A stretch of 64,000 bases of DNA from NCBI GenBank assembly GCA_949296645.1, contig CASFPH010000003.1, positions 107,341 to 171,340 on the forward strand. The letters are read 5' to 3'. The notes below the pieces were generated by a model. The model did not search any database and had not been told where the DNA came from. It saw only the letters and a program-made list of their open reading frames with translations. The position numbers and the translations under genes are program-made. Shown piece by piece: positions 35,322 through 44,023 of this stretch. Positions within the stretch are counted from its first letter, which is position 1; each line of letters starts with the position of its first letter. Source of the stretch: an uncultured Bacteroidales bacterium. GTDB lineage: Bacteria; Bacteroidota; Bacteroidia; Bacteroidales; UBA932.

Positions 35322-36452
35322 TCATTGTTTTGTTGCATATATTCCGGCGAGGCATCCGATGTATCCTATGTACTTGTCTATGCCGGAATATAATTCGTCA
35401 ACCTTTACGTATTCGTCGGCAGTGTGCGATCTGGATGATTCTCCTATTCCAATCTTGATTGAAGGGAAGGGCATTAGTGCCATGTCGGAGGTGGTGGGGG
35501 AGATGTATTTTCCCATTCCGCACATGTCGGCTGCCAGTTCGAGCGGATGTCCTGCAGGAAGTGACGAGGCCTGCAGCCTTGTGCTGCGGGGTGTGACCGT
35601 ACACTCCAGCGCTCCGGCCAGGATTGATGCAGTCTCCTGATTTGTGTAGGCGTCAGTAGTTCTGACATCGGCGGTGAAACGGCATCTGTCCGGAATCACG
35701 TTGTGCTGTGTACCTGCATTGATCATGGTGACGTTTATTTTTATTGCACCCATCCTTTCCGACATTCTGGCGAAACGGAAGTTGCGGAGCTTTTCGATTT
35801 CCGTGATGGCCTTGTATATGGCGTTGTCACCCTCGTCACGGGCAGCATGGCCGCTTGTTCCCTTGGTCTCGCAGTCAAGTACCATGAGTCCGCGCTCGGC
35901 TACGGCGGCATTCATTCCGGTAGGCTCTCCGACAATGGCCATGGCTATTTTCCCGAATCTCTCTTCTATGAACGGCAGTGCCAGCCTCATGCCGTTGTTT
36001 CCGGAGTTTTCCTCCTCTGCGGTAATGGCAAGAATCAGGTTGAAAGGCAGGTCCTTTCTGTCGTAGAAATGCAGGAATGCGCTGACAAGTCCCGCAACGG
36101 AGGCTCCGGCATCATTGCTGCCGAGTCCGTAAAGCCTGCCGTTCTCGGTTTCAGGCATGAACGGATCACGGGTATATCCAGAGGACGGTTTGACCGTGTC
36201 CATGTGCGAGTTGAGAAGCAGGGTGGGCTTGCCGTAGTCGAAATGGCTGCATGGGGCAATCACGTTGTTTCCTTTTACGACTGTGGTACAGCCTCCGGCT
36301 TCAAGAAAGCCGCGTATCAGCTCCGCTGCCTTTTCTTCTTCGCCTGAAAACGACGGAGTGGAAATCATAGCGCGGAGAAGTCTGGCTGCCTTACTGTAGA
36401 TTGTATTACTGTCTATTGTATTACTGTCTATTGTATTGCCGTGTATTGCCAT
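35322..36452 (-). CDS. argE: M20-family N-acyl-L-ornithine deacylase
   Basis: This 376-residue zinc hydrolase removes the acetyl or succinyl group from ornithine or citrulline intermediates. The M20 metal and catalytic residues are visible: LLLNSHMDTVKP (His, Asp), GLGSNDAGASVAGL (bridging Asp), ITAEEENSG (catalytic Glu), GEPTG and SSRSHTADEYV. The first 20 residues are a repeat-derived tail (MAIHGNTIDSNTIDSNTIYS) unlike the family. The usual start would be near SKAARLLRAMIS, but no Met lies at that point. It overlaps argB by 32 nt within the same repeat. The position before argH fits the Bacteroidota arginine operon. Confidence 0.92.
   Translation of the reverse strand: MAIHGNTIDSNTIDSNTIYSKAARLLRAMISTPSFSGEEEKAAELIRGFLEAGGCTTVVKGNNVIAPCSHFDYGKPTLLLNSHMDTVKPSSGYTRDPFMPETENGRLYGLGSNDAGASVAGLVSAFLHFYDRKDLPFNLILAITAEEENSGNNGMRLALPFIEERFGKIAMAIVGEPTGMNAAVAERGLMVLDCETKGTSGHAARDEGDNAIYKAITEIEKLRNFRFARMSERMGAIKINVTMINAGTQHNVIPDRCRFTADVRTTDAYTNQETASILAGALECTVTPRSTRLQASSLPAGHPLELAADMCGMGKYISPTTSDMALMPFPSIKIGIGESSRSHTADEYVKVDELYSGIDKYIGYIGCLAGIYATKQ
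36391..36450 (-). repeat. 15-bp tandem repeat spanning the argB/argE junction
   Basis: Three near-perfect 15-bp units, plus-strand TTACTGTCTATTGTA (36391-36405 with one change, 36406-36420, 36421-36435), are followed by a diverged fourth (36436-36450). On the minus strand the repeat encodes the five-residue NTIDS/NTIYS run at the start of ArgE. In the other frame each unit contains the TAA that ends argB (36421-36423). Confidence 0.92.
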
Positions 36453-37197
36453 GTGTATCGGATACTATTTCAGTTTCGTTTATGTTTATTTTCCTGACTC
36501 CCTTTTCCAGTGCCTTAAGGGCATTCTCCACTTTCGGAATCATGCCTCCGCTTATTTCCCCGCGTTTTTTCATCTCGCGGTATTCCGAGACATTTATTGA
36601 CCTTATCAGTGTGGATTCGTCATCCGGATTTCTGAGGACTCCGGCTTTATCGGATATGAATGTAAGAACGGTATCTTCACCGATTGCGGCAAGGGCGCAG
36701 GCTACCGATGTGGCCACACTGTCGGCATTGGTGTTGAGCAGCTGTCCGTTGCCGTCGTGGGTTATCGGAGATATCACGGGCGTGAATCCTCTTTCCAACA
36801 GCTCTTTCAGAAAGACCGTATTCACGGTCATTATATCGCCGGCATATCCGTAGTCTACCGGTACGGGAGACCGCTTTTCGGCAAGAATGAGATTGCCGTC
36901 GGCACCGCTCAGGCCTATCGCGTTGCAGCCTCTTTGCTGCAATGCTGCTACAATTGATTTGTTTATGAGTCCGGCATATATCATCACGGTTATTTCAAGA
37001 CCGTCTTCAGTGGTGACTCTCCGTCCGTCTATCATCTTTACCGGGACCGACAGCCGTTGCGAGAGGTCGGTGGCCATTTTTCCTCCTCCATGGACCAATA
37101 TTTTAGGATGCCCACCGGAGGAGACTCTTTCGAGAAGTTCATGGAAGGCGGCAGGATTGTCTATCGTGCTGCCGCCTGTCTTTATTATTTCAATCAT
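36421..37197 (-). CDS. argB: N-acylglutamate kinase
   Basis: This 258-residue amino-acid kinase phosphorylates N-acetyl- (or N-succinyl-) glutamate, the second step of the pathway. Visible motifs are EIIKTGGSTI at the start, KILVHGGGKMATDLSQRLSV (the glycine-rich phosphate loop), AIGLSGADGNLI, NTNADSVATSVACAL and ISGGMIPKVENALKAL. The end is repeat-derived (THGNTRQYNRQ) and its stop falls inside the 15-bp repeat that also starts argE. It lies 29 nt after the carbamoyltransferase gene. Confidence 0.95.
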   Translation of the reverse strand: MIEIIKTGGSTIDNPAAFHELLERVSSGGHPKILVHGGGKMATDLSQRLSVPVKMIDGRRVTTEDGLEITVMIYAGLINKSIVAALQQRGCNAIGLSGADGNLILAEKRSPVPVDYGYAGDIMTVNTVFLKELLERGFTPVISPITHDGNGQLLNTNADSVATSVACALAAIGEDTVLTFISDKAGVLRNPDDESTLIRSINVSEYREMKKRGEISGGMIPKVENALKALEKGVRKININETEIVSDTHGNTRQYNRQ

Positions 37198-37226
37198 ATT
37201 GTTATTTCAATCATTTTTGCATTTAT

Positions 37227-38192
37227 TTACAGCTCTTCCAGCATCATTTTCAGGACGGTCTGTGCGGATATTTCCCTGTTTGCGGCCTCCTGTATCACTA
37301 TGCTCCGGGGAGAGTCGATCACTTCGTCGGTGACGATCATGTTTCTCCTTACGGGCAGGCAGTGCATGAAATACGCATTGTCGGTAAGAGACATGATTCT
37401 GCTGTCCACAGTCCATGTCCGGTCTTCCGAGAGTATTTTGCCGTAGTTTTCCGGATTGTCGGTACCGCCGTATGCCGACCAGTTCTTGGCATATACGAAG
37501 TCGGCTCCTTCGAAAGCCTTTTCCCTGTCATATTCAATCGTGGCATTTGCCGTGTATTTGCCGTCAAGTTCATAGCCTTCCGGGTGGGTGATGACCAGTT
37601 CGGCATCATATCTGCCTGTCCATTGGGCGAATGAGTTTGCCACGGCCTGTGGCAGCGGTCTGGGATGTGGTGCCCAGGTGAGGACTATCTTGGGATGTCT
37701 CTTTTTCCTGTACTCTTCAATGGTGATCAGGTCTGCGAAGCTCTGCAGGGGGTGGAGTGTGGCGGATTCCATGTTCAGCACCGGTTTGCCCGAGTATCTT
37801 ATGAACATGTCGAGAATCTCTTCATTGTAGTCTTTGCTGCGGTCTGTGAGGCCGGCGAATGAGCGTACGGCTATTATGTCGCAGTATGAACTCATGACAG
37901 GTATCGCTTCCAGGATATGTTCGGCCTTGTCAGAGTCCATGATTACGCCTTTCTCCGTTTCAAGTTTCCATGCTCCGTTGTTTATGTCAAGGATCATTAC
38001 GTTCATGCCGAGGTTCATGGCCGCCTTCTGGGTGCTCAGACGGGTTCTGAGACTGGAATTGAAGAAGACCATGAGCAGAGTTCTGTTCCTGCCCAGTGTG
38101 CTGTATGCGAATCTGTTCTTTTTTATCTCTTTTGCTTCGTTGAGGGCATAAGTCATGTTCGTTATGCAGTCTGCGGAAATGAAATGTTTCAT
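37227..38192 (-). CDS. argF': N-succinyl-L-ornithine carbamoyltransferase
   Basis: This 321-residue enzyme transfers a carbamoyl group to acylated ornithine. Carbamoyl-phosphate binding is shown by NSSLRTRLSTQKAA, and the C-terminal FMHCLPVRRNMIVTDEVI is typical of the acetyl/succinyl-ornithine group rather than classic ArgF. The segment HILEAIPVMSSYCD carries the proline that distinguishes the succinylornithine enzyme of Bacteroides fragilis; acetylornithine enzymes have Glu there. WAPHPRPLPQAVANSFAQW also matches that family closely. I chose ATG 38192 (MKHFISAD); the longer start at 38234 adds a repeat-like tail. It lies in the middle of the arginine operon. Confidence 0.94.
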   Translation of the reverse strand: MKHFISADCITNMTYALNEAKEIKKNRFAYSTLGRNRTLLMVFFNSSLRTRLSTQKAAMNLGMNVMILDINNGAWKLETEKGVIMDSDKAEHILEAIPVMSSYCDIIAVRSFAGLTDRSKDYNEEILDMFIRYSGKPVLNMESATLHPLQSFADLITIEEYRKKRHPKIVLTWAPHPRPLPQAVANSFAQWTGRYDAELVITHPEGYELDGKYTANATIEYDREKAFEGADFVYAKNWSAYGGTDNPENYGKILSEDRTWTVDSRIMSLTDNAYFMHCLPVRRNMIVTDEVIDSPRSIVIQEAANREISAQTVLKMMLEEL

Positions 38193-38238
38193 GTGATGTA
38201 CTGGTTGTTTGTTACTTGTTAGTTGTATGTTCATTTTC

Positions 38239-39360
38239 TCAGTCCAGCAGGGACTTGACGGAGGCGATGAAATACTCCGCGTCTTCCGTGCTCAGTGTAA
38301 GAGGCGGAAGGAGCCTTATGGTGCCTTTGCCTGCGGCCCCGGTGAATATGCCTTTTTCAAAAAGGAGTCTGCTGCGCAGATCGGGGTCTTCCGATTCGAA
38401 TCCTATCATGAGTCCCTGTCCCCTCAGGTTGGAGATGCCTCCGATGCCGATGAGTCCATCGAGAATCATACTTCCAGTGCGGCATGCGTTCTGCATCAGG
38501 TCCTCGTTTCCGATAATTTCAAGTACGGCAATCGCTGCGGTGCATGCGAGGTGGTTCCCTCCGAATGTAGTGCCCAGCATTCCCTTTACCGCCTTTATTT
38601 CAGGACTTATCAGTACACCTCCGATCGGGAATCCGTTACCCAGACCTTTTGCCACGGTTACCAGATCCGCCTTTATCCCCGCATGGCTGTGGGCGAAGAA
38701 TTTTCCGGTCCTGCCGCATCCTGACTGTATCTCGTCAAGTATCAGGAGAGTCCCGGTCATGTTACATAGCTCACGGAGTTCCTTCATGAATTCCGCAGGC
38801 GGCATTATGATTCCCGCGACGCCCTGTATTCCCTCGATGATCACAGCCGCATATTCTCCGGACGAGAGCTCCTTTTCAAGTGTTTCCGCATCCCATCTCT
38901 TTATGAAAGTGCAGTTTCTGCCTGCAAGGTTGAAAGGGGAGGAGAGGCTTTCGTTTGCGGTAGCTGCGAGAGCTCCGGAGGTCCTGCCGTGGAATGCGCC
39001 TTCAAATGCGATGATTTTCCGGCGTCCGGTATGGAATGATGCAAGCTTGATGGCGTTTTCGTTGGCTTCCGCTCCGGAATTGCACATGAAGAAGGAGTAT
39101 TCGTCATAGCCTGATATTAGCTCCAGTTTCAGAGACAGTTTCTCCTGCAGGGAGTTTCTGACCGAGTTCGAATAGAATCCGAGTCGCCCCAGCTGTTTCC
39201 CGAGTGCTTCAGTATAGTGGGGATGCGTGTGTCCTACGGATATTACGGCATGGCCCCCGTACATGTCCAGATATCTTCTGCCTTCAGTGTCGAATACATA
39301 AGTTCCGGAGCCTCTTGTGATTTCAATATTGTAAAGCTGATATACTTCAAACGGTTTCAT
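38239..39360 (-). CDS. argD: N-acylornithine aminotransferase (PLP-dependent)
   Basis: This 373-residue class III aminotransferase makes N-acylornithine from the semialdehyde. It shows NSGAEANENAIKLAS, LILDEIQSGCGRTGKFF (the Asp that contacts the PLP nitrogen), LVTVAKGLGNGFPIGGVLIS (Schiff-base Lys) and TFGGNHLACTAAIAVLE. I chose ATG 39360 (MKPFEVYQLYNIEIT), the family start. A start at 39417 would run into argC. It lies 23 nt after argC. Confidence 0.95.
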   Translation of the reverse strand: MKPFEVYQLYNIEITRGSGTYVFDTEGRRYLDMYGGHAVISVGHTHPHYTEALGKQLGRLGFYSNSVRNSLQEKLSLKLELISGYDEYSFFMCNSGAEANENAIKLASFHTGRRKIIAFEGAFHGRTSGALAATANESLSSPFNLAGRNCTFIKRWDAETLEKELSSGEYAAVIIEGIQGVAGIIMPPAEFMKELRELCNMTGTLLILDEIQSGCGRTGKFFAHSHAGIKADLVTVAKGLGNGFPIGGVLISPEIKAVKGMLGTTFGGNHLACTAAIAVLEIIGNEDLMQNACRTGSMILDGLIGIGGISNLRGQGLMIGFESEDPDLRSRLLFEKGIFTGAAGKGTIRLLPPLTLSTEDAEYFIASVKSLLD

Positions 39361-39383
39361 TTCATGGAATTTTATAAGTGTTG

Positions 39384-40403
39384 TCAGAATGCCGAGGCTT
39401 TCAGCCTCAGTCCGCAAACCTCAGGCAGGCCGAACATGAGGTTCATGTTCTCCACGGCCTGGCCGGAAGCCCCCTTAAGGAGGTTGTCTATAGTGCATAC
39501 AATGTGTACGATGTCCCCGTGTTTCCGTACTGAAAGCAGTGTCTTGTTGGTATTTACCGCACTTTTCAGGTCTATTGCCCGGCTACCTGCGAAAACCGTG
39601 AACGGGGAGTGGCTGTAGTATTCCCTGTAGAGGGAGTGGAGTATCTCCTCTCCGGCCGCGCATTTCGTGTATATGCTGGCGAAGATGCCCCTGGTGAAGT
39701 CACCTCTTACCGGAACGAAATGTATCCGTCCCGGGAATTTTCCGCCGCTTACCTTGTCGAGAGTATGGCCTATTTCCGTGAGATGTCTGTGGCTGAACTC
39801 GCTGTAGGTCGAGAGGTTCGATGACCTGCGGCTGAAATGTGTGTTTTCCGTAGGTTTGTATCCGGCACCGGTTGAGCCGGTTATGGCCGTTACATGTATC
39901 TCCTCGCCTGCCAGTCCGCTGCATACCAGAGGCAGTATGCCGATCTGTATTGCAGTGGCGAAACATCCCGGGTTGGCTATCCTTGACGCTTCCGCTATTG
40001 CCTCTCTCTGCAGTTCCGGGAGTCCGTATATGAACCCGTCCGTCTCTGTCCTGAAGTCTGTGGAGAGGTCGATGATTCTGACTGTCTGCGGAAAATGTAC
40101 CGTCTTCATCAGTCTGGAGCTCTCTCCGTGGCCGGAGCAGAGAAAAACCACGTCAACGCTGCCGAGCATCTTCTCAAGTGTTTCCGTTTCCGACAGATCG
40201 GAAAATGCCAGACCGCATTCCCCGTCAAGGCCCGGATGTACTTCACACACCGGTCTTCCGGCATTGCTTGCGCTGCCCGCAAACACTATTTCCGTGGACG
40301 GATGGTTGACCAGCAGCCTTATAAGTTCCCCGGCCGTATATCCCGCACCGCCTATTATGCCGGCCCTGATTTTTCTGTCAATATTCTTTTCTCTTTCAGT
40401 CAT
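39384..40403 (-). CDS. argC: N-acyl-gamma-glutamyl-phosphate reductase
   Basis: This 339-residue NADPH-dependent reductase acts third in the pathway. It has the nucleotide-binding AGIIGGAGYTAGELIRLLVN, the catalytic cysteine C147 in NPGCFATAIQIGILPL, GSTGAGYKPTENTHF and the C-terminal IDNLLKGASGQAVENMNLMF. ATG 40403 overlaps the argG stop by 8 nt (AATGACTGA); an upstream ATG at 40439 is less likely. argG and argC are therefore translationally coupled. Confidence 0.95.
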   Translation of the reverse strand: MTEREKNIDRKIRAGIIGGAGYTAGELIRLLVNHPSTEIVFAGSASNAGRPVCEVHPGLDGECGLAFSDLSETETLEKMLGSVDVVFLCSGHGESSRLMKTVHFPQTVRIIDLSTDFRTETDGFIYGLPELQREAIAEASRIANPGCFATAIQIGILPLVCSGLAGEEIHVTAITGSTGAGYKPTENTHFSRRSSNLSTYSEFSHRHLTEIGHTLDKVSGGKFPGRIHFVPVRGDFTRGIFASIYTKCAAGEEILHSLYREYYSHSPFTVFAGSRAIDLKSAVNTNKTLLSVRKHGDIVHIVCTIDNLLKGASGQAVENMNLMFGLPEVCGLRLKASAF

Positions 40404-41631
40404 TGCCTTCCGTTTTTCCGTTGTTGTGTTTTTTACCATGTACGCTGTTGTATATCTTGAGCTGGTTGGAGAGTATTCTGGTGAAGCCCTTCACGTCATC
40501 CGCGCTCCATGCCCTGTTTGTCTCGCCGTATTCTCCGAACTCGTTTTTCATGAGGTCGTAATCAGAACTGATTCCGACCAGGGTGTAGCTTTGGGGACGC
40601 AGGGTGATGAATACTTCCCCTGTCACATACTCCTGTGTGCTTTCCAGGAATTTTTCAATGTCCCTCATTACAGGGTCAAGGTAAAGCGCTTCATGCAGGA
40701 ACATACCGTACCAGTTGCCGGTCTGCTCTTTCCAGTACTGCTGCCATTTTGTGAGTGTGTGTTTCTCGAGCATTTTGTGTGCGTTTATCAGCAGGATGGA
40801 TGCGGCAGCCTCGAAACCGACCCTCCCTTTGATGCCTATGATGGTGTCTCCGATGTGCATGTCCCTTCCTATGCCGTATGGTGCGGCAATCTCTTCTATC
40901 TTCCTGATGATGTTGCACGGGTTGCTGTCGGCCTGGCCGTTTACGGATACAGGTATACCTTTCTTGAATCCTATGGTGACGTTTTCACTGCCTGTCCTGG
41001 TAATCTGTACGGGATAGGCCTCATCCGGGAGTGTCATTCCGGAAGAGAGTGTCTCCTTGCCGCCGATGCTTGTGCCCCACAGCCCTTTGTTGATGGAATA
41101 TTCCATCTTCTTGAATTCGGCTTCATATCCGTGCGCCTTCAGGTATTCGATTTCATATTCGCGTGTGAGGTTCATGTCCCTGGTGGGCGTGAGTATCTTT
41201 ACCGAAGGGGCCAGAACCTCGAATGTGAGGTCGAACCTTACCTGGTCGTTGCCGGCCCCTGTCGAGCCGTGTACGACATACTCAGCGCCGAGCAGGTTGG
41301 CATATTCCGCAATGGCAATCGCCTGGAATGTCCTTTCGGAGCTTACCGAGACCGGGTATGTGCCGTTTCTGAGGATATTGCCCCAAATCATGTATTTTAT
41401 GCATTTGTCGAAATACACGTTTTCTATGTTGAGTGTTTTGTGGGATGCCGCTCCGAGGGCAAGGGCCTTCCCTTCAATCTCCTTGAGTTCTTCGCCGGTG
41501 AATCCTCCGGTGTCGGCTATGGCGGTGTGGACTTCCATGTTTTTCTCTTTTGTCAGGTACATCAGGCAGAACGATGTGTCGAGTCCGCCGCTGAAGGCAA
41601 GTACTGCTTTTTTCTTTTTGTTCATTTCCAT
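40396..41631 (-). CDS. argG: Argininosuccinate synthase
   Basis: This 411-residue enzyme joins citrulline and aspartate with ATP. It has the PP-loop AVLAFSGGLDTSFCLMYL, the family block EYVVHGSTGAGNDQVRFDLT and EYSINKGLWGTSIGGKETL. The sequence is of the shorter Bacteroidota type. It starts within the end of the GNAT gene (10-nt overlap), with alternative starts at 41631 or 41625. A 612-codon open frame on the opposite strand here is a shadow of argC and argG. Confidence 0.96.
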   Translation of the reverse strand: MEMNKKKKAVLAFSGGLDTSFCLMYLTKEKNMEVHTAIADTGGFTGEELKEIEGKALALGAASHKTLNIENVYFDKCIKYMIWGNILRNGTYPVSVSSERTFQAIAIAEYANLLGAEYVVHGSTGAGNDQVRFDLTFEVLAPSVKILTPTRDMNLTREYEIEYLKAHGYEAEFKKMEYSINKGLWGTSIGGKETLSSGMTLPDEAYPVQITRTGSENVTIGFKKGIPVSVNGQADSNPCNIIRKIEEIAAPYGIGRDMHIGDTIIGIKGRVGFEAAASILLINAHKMLEKHTLTKWQQYWKEQTGNWYGMFLHEALYLDPVMRDIEKFLESTQEYVTGEVFITLRPQSYTLVGISSDYDLMKNEFGEYGETNRAWSADDVKGFTRILSNQLKIYNSVHGKKHNNGKTEGND

Positions 41632-42260
41632 AGGATCAGTTTTTTTATTATTGTTTTGGATTTCATTATATACGGCTGAATGCGATGTGCCGGTTTTTCA
41701 GGTTTTGCCGGGTAGCCTGATTTTTCAGCAGGGTCGTAGAGCATGCCGGTGCAGAGGCACATTTTCCGGTGGTTGCGTTCGAGTATGTCGTAGTTGCGGC
41801 ATCCCATGCAGCCGTCCCAGAACTCCTTGTCGCAGGTCAGTTCGGAAAAGGTGACCGGAACATATCCGAGCCTGCAGTTCATCTTCATCACGGGAAGCGA
41901 TGTGGTGATGCTGAATATCTTGGCGTATGGAAACTTCCTTCTCGTCAGTTCAAAGGTTTTTTTCTTGATCTGAGATGCCAGTCCGAGATGCCTGTATTCC
42001 GGGTCGACTATAAGACCGGACGTGGCTACATATTCTCCATGCTCCCAGCACTCTATATAGCTGAAGCCTACAGGCTTGCCGCCGTCCAGGGCTATTACCG
42101 CGTTTCCGCGTTTTATTTTCGAGGCTATGTATTCGGGCTCTCTTTTGGCAATGCCTGTACCCCGTACAAGGGCCGATTCATAGATGAGTCTGCAGATATG
42201 TTCGGAATGTTTGCAATGCTCCATTTCCGCAAACACAATGGTGATGTTGTTTTTATCCAT
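41622..42260 (-). CDS. GNAT-family acyltransferase, probable N-acylglutamate synthase
   Basis: This 212-residue acetyltransferase-fold protein has the acyl-CoA site VDPEYRHLGLASQIKKKTFE (motif A) and an N-terminal ESALVRGTGIAKREPEYIAS block. The C-terminal third carries a Cys cluster, CDKEFWDGCMGCRNY then HRKMCLCTGM (C-x7-C-x2-C, then C-x-C), possibly metal binding. It is the first gene of the arginine operon and overlaps argG. No classical argA or argJ is present, so it is the best candidate for the first step. Arginine-auxotroph genetics in Bacteroides point to a gene of this type, as I recall. I chose ATG 42260 (MDKNNITIVF); 42308 is possible. Confidence 0.85.
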   Translation of the reverse strand: MDKNNITIVFAEMEHCKHSEHICRLIYESALVRGTGIAKREPEYIASKIKRGNAVIALDGGKPVGFSYIECWEHGEYVATSGLIVDPEYRHLGLASQIKKKTFELTRRKFPYAKIFSITTSLPVMKMNCRLGYVPVTFSELTCDKEFWDGCMGCRNYDILERNHRKMCLCTGMLYDPAEKSGYPAKPEKPAHRIQPYIMKSKTIIKKLILWK

Positions 42261-42398
42261 TTTGTTCAATTGGGCTATATGGCACCCCTTGTATGCCGTA
42301 AAGGTCATGGATAGTGCACGTTACATGTACGGATACGGCAATGCCGGAGTGCGGCATTTATGAAAAATGATTGGATTGGTTGTCCGGAAAGGACATAA

Positions 42399-42578
42399 AA
42401 AAAGCATCAGAGAGTATTTGATTACTTCCAATGCTGCTGCAATGTGTCTTTTAAAGATAATTCATCAGACTATCGTCGGACACTGTTGCAGCGTCGTGAA
42501 CGTCGTCGTGATGAAACGGATGCACTGAAACAGTGGCTGCAGTCCGATATGTTACCGGAGACGGCTGCCTTGACATAG
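42399..42578 (+). other. Open frame without start codon, unrecognised; rest of 42309-42689 empty
   Basis: Between the GNAT and DMT genes lies a 59-codon frame that opens after a TAA at 42396 and ends at TAG 42576-42578. It reads HQRVFDYFQCCCNVSFKDNS, then DYRRTLLQRRERRRDETDAL and KQWLQSDMLPETAALT. It has no ATG near its start. The basic and acidic pattern looks protein-like, so it may be a gene remnant, but I recognise no family. Elsewhere the region has no clear promoter or terminator. Confidence 0.3.
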
Positions 42579-42689
42579 ATGTCGTGTATGTACTGTAAAT
42601 GTTCCAATGTTCCTCTGTTTTACGGAAACGAAATTAAAAATAAAATTTTCCGGAAACAACAAAAATGTAAAAAATTTTTTCCGGACAGA

Positions 42690-43631
42690 TCAGATGAAGA
42701 AAAGGGAAGCCCCTGTTACACTGACAAATGCCCCTGCAATCTGTCTGGCGGTCACTTTTTCCTTGAAGAACAGATGTGACGGGAGAAGTATCATTATCGG
42801 AGTCAGGGCCATGAGGGTGGATGCTATTCCTGCTTCCGTGAACTGTACGGCGAGCAGTGAAAGCGATACGCCCAGGAACGGACCGAAGAATGTACCTCCG
42901 GCGGCAGCTGTCATTGCCCTGCCGTTTTTCATGGACATCATAAGTGATTTTCCTCCTCTCCTTGCAGCCATTATGAGCAGAAAACCGGCAAGCCCAGTAA
43001 TGGCCCTTATCTGTGTGGATGCGAACGGTATCATCATCTCTTCAAGAGGAGTCTGCGGGGGTATGTGGGCGATGTATGCGTCCATACCCATTTTGCTGAA
43101 TACCAGTCCGATACCCTGTCCGATTCCTGCGCCTATCCCGAAAAGCACCCCGCTCAGCGGGAGCGTTATACCGTGCTTTTTATGGCTGTCCACGGTTTCA
43201 GTTCCTCCGGTGATGGAAATGCCTATACCGAGGAGTGTGACTGCCATACCTGCAATGGCCTTGATGCCAAGCTCTTCACCAAGGAGAAAATAGCCTGATA
43301 TGGCTGCAGCCGGCGGGGCAAGAGTCATGAACAGCTGTCCGAAGCGCGAGCCGATGATGTTGTATGAATTGAGAAGGCAGAAATCGCCGAAGACATATCC
43401 TACCAGACCGGATACTCCGAGCCACAGCCATGCTTCACCTCCGGCATCGAAAGGAACCGCACTTCCTGATGTGAAAGTCAATGTGATGCCGAGCATCACC
43501 ATAGCCATGAGCAGCCTGATTATGTTGAGGTTGAGGGCTCCGGTCCTTTTGCCGGCGTATTCGAAACAGAGGGCGGTAGCAGTCCATGATATTGCTACAC
43601 AGAGTGATATGGTCTCTCCAAGATATGTCAT
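42690..43631 (-). CDS. DMT-superfamily transporter (EamA type)
   Basis: This 313-residue inner-membrane protein has about ten hydrophobic helices in two EamA halves. The first is about residues 5-140 (SLCVAISWTATALCFEYAGK, then LVGYVFGDFCLLNSYNIIG and LAPPAAAISGYFLLGEEL). The second is about 165-313, ending LTPIMILLPSHLFFKEKVTA then IAGAFVSVTGASLFFI. EamA proteins export amino acids or other small metabolites. It stands alone, divergent from the B12 unit. The substrate is unknown. Confidence 0.92.
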   Translation of the reverse strand: MTYLGETISLCVAISWTATALCFEYAGKRTGALNLNIIRLLMAMVMLGITLTFTSGSAVPFDAGGEAWLWLGVSGLVGYVFGDFCLLNSYNIIGSRFGQLFMTLAPPAAAISGYFLLGEELGIKAIAGMAVTLLGIGISITGGTETVDSHKKHGITLPLSGVLFGIGAGIGQGIGLVFSKMGMDAYIAHIPPQTPLEEMMIPFASTQIRAITGLAGFLLIMAARRGGKSLMMSMKNGRAMTAAAGGTFFGPFLGVSLSLLAVQFTEAGIASTLMALTPIMILLPSHLFFKEKVTARQIAGAFVSVTGASLFFI

Positions 43632-43694
43632 GATTTTAAGCTTGCAGTTTGTCGGTTCCTTTACTGTTCAAATAAGTAAACATACGAAAAAATG

Positions 43695-43723
43695 TTTGTT
43701 TATGAAAAAAATGAATATCTTTG
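43695..43723 (+). promoter_or_regulatory. Promoter of the cobalamin-regulated btuB unit
   Basis: TTTG (43695-43698) and TATCTTTG (43716-43723) match the Bacteroidota consensus with a 17-nt gap. The expected start, near 43730, is just ahead of the riboswitch. Confidence 0.65.
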
Positions 43724-43732
43724 CGGTCGCAT

Positions 43733-43925
43733 AGGTTTCCGAAAGTCTGGAAAACGACTGTAGGAATTAAAAGGGAATGCCGTGAAAACCGGCAACAGTT
43801 CCCGCTGCTGTAAGTTTCCACCATACGGTGAAAAGGCGTCAGATTCTTTGACCACTGGCAATATCTGCCGGGAAGGTACTGACAGCCGAAACGAGTCAGA
43901 AGACCTGCCTTGTGCATAAGTTGTA
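43733..43925 (+). ncRNA. Cobalamin (AdoCbl) riboswitch
   Basis: The leader holds the conserved cobalamin-aptamer landmarks in order: AAAAGGGAATGCCGTGAAAA, CCGGCAACAGTTCCCGCTGC then TGTAAGT, CCACTGGCAATATCTGCCGG, GGGAAGG and GAGTCAGAAGACCTGCC. It lies about 100 nt ahead of btuB. In the class, vitamin B12 binding shuts off expression of the downstream transporter. Confidence 0.96.
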
Positions 43926-44023
43926 AATTGACCCCTACGGAGAATGGGCGGTATGACTTGTTCATCATATTATGCTTTTTCCATGAGGGTTGCTGTGTGT
44001 AATTTTTGAAGCGTAGGTGTATT

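Noticed and set aside
39841..41679. A 612-codon open frame on the plus strand
   Set aside because: It is antisense to argC and argG, which have complete family motifs on the minus strand. The translated product has no recognisable domain and its composition is that of a shadow frame in high-GC third positions.
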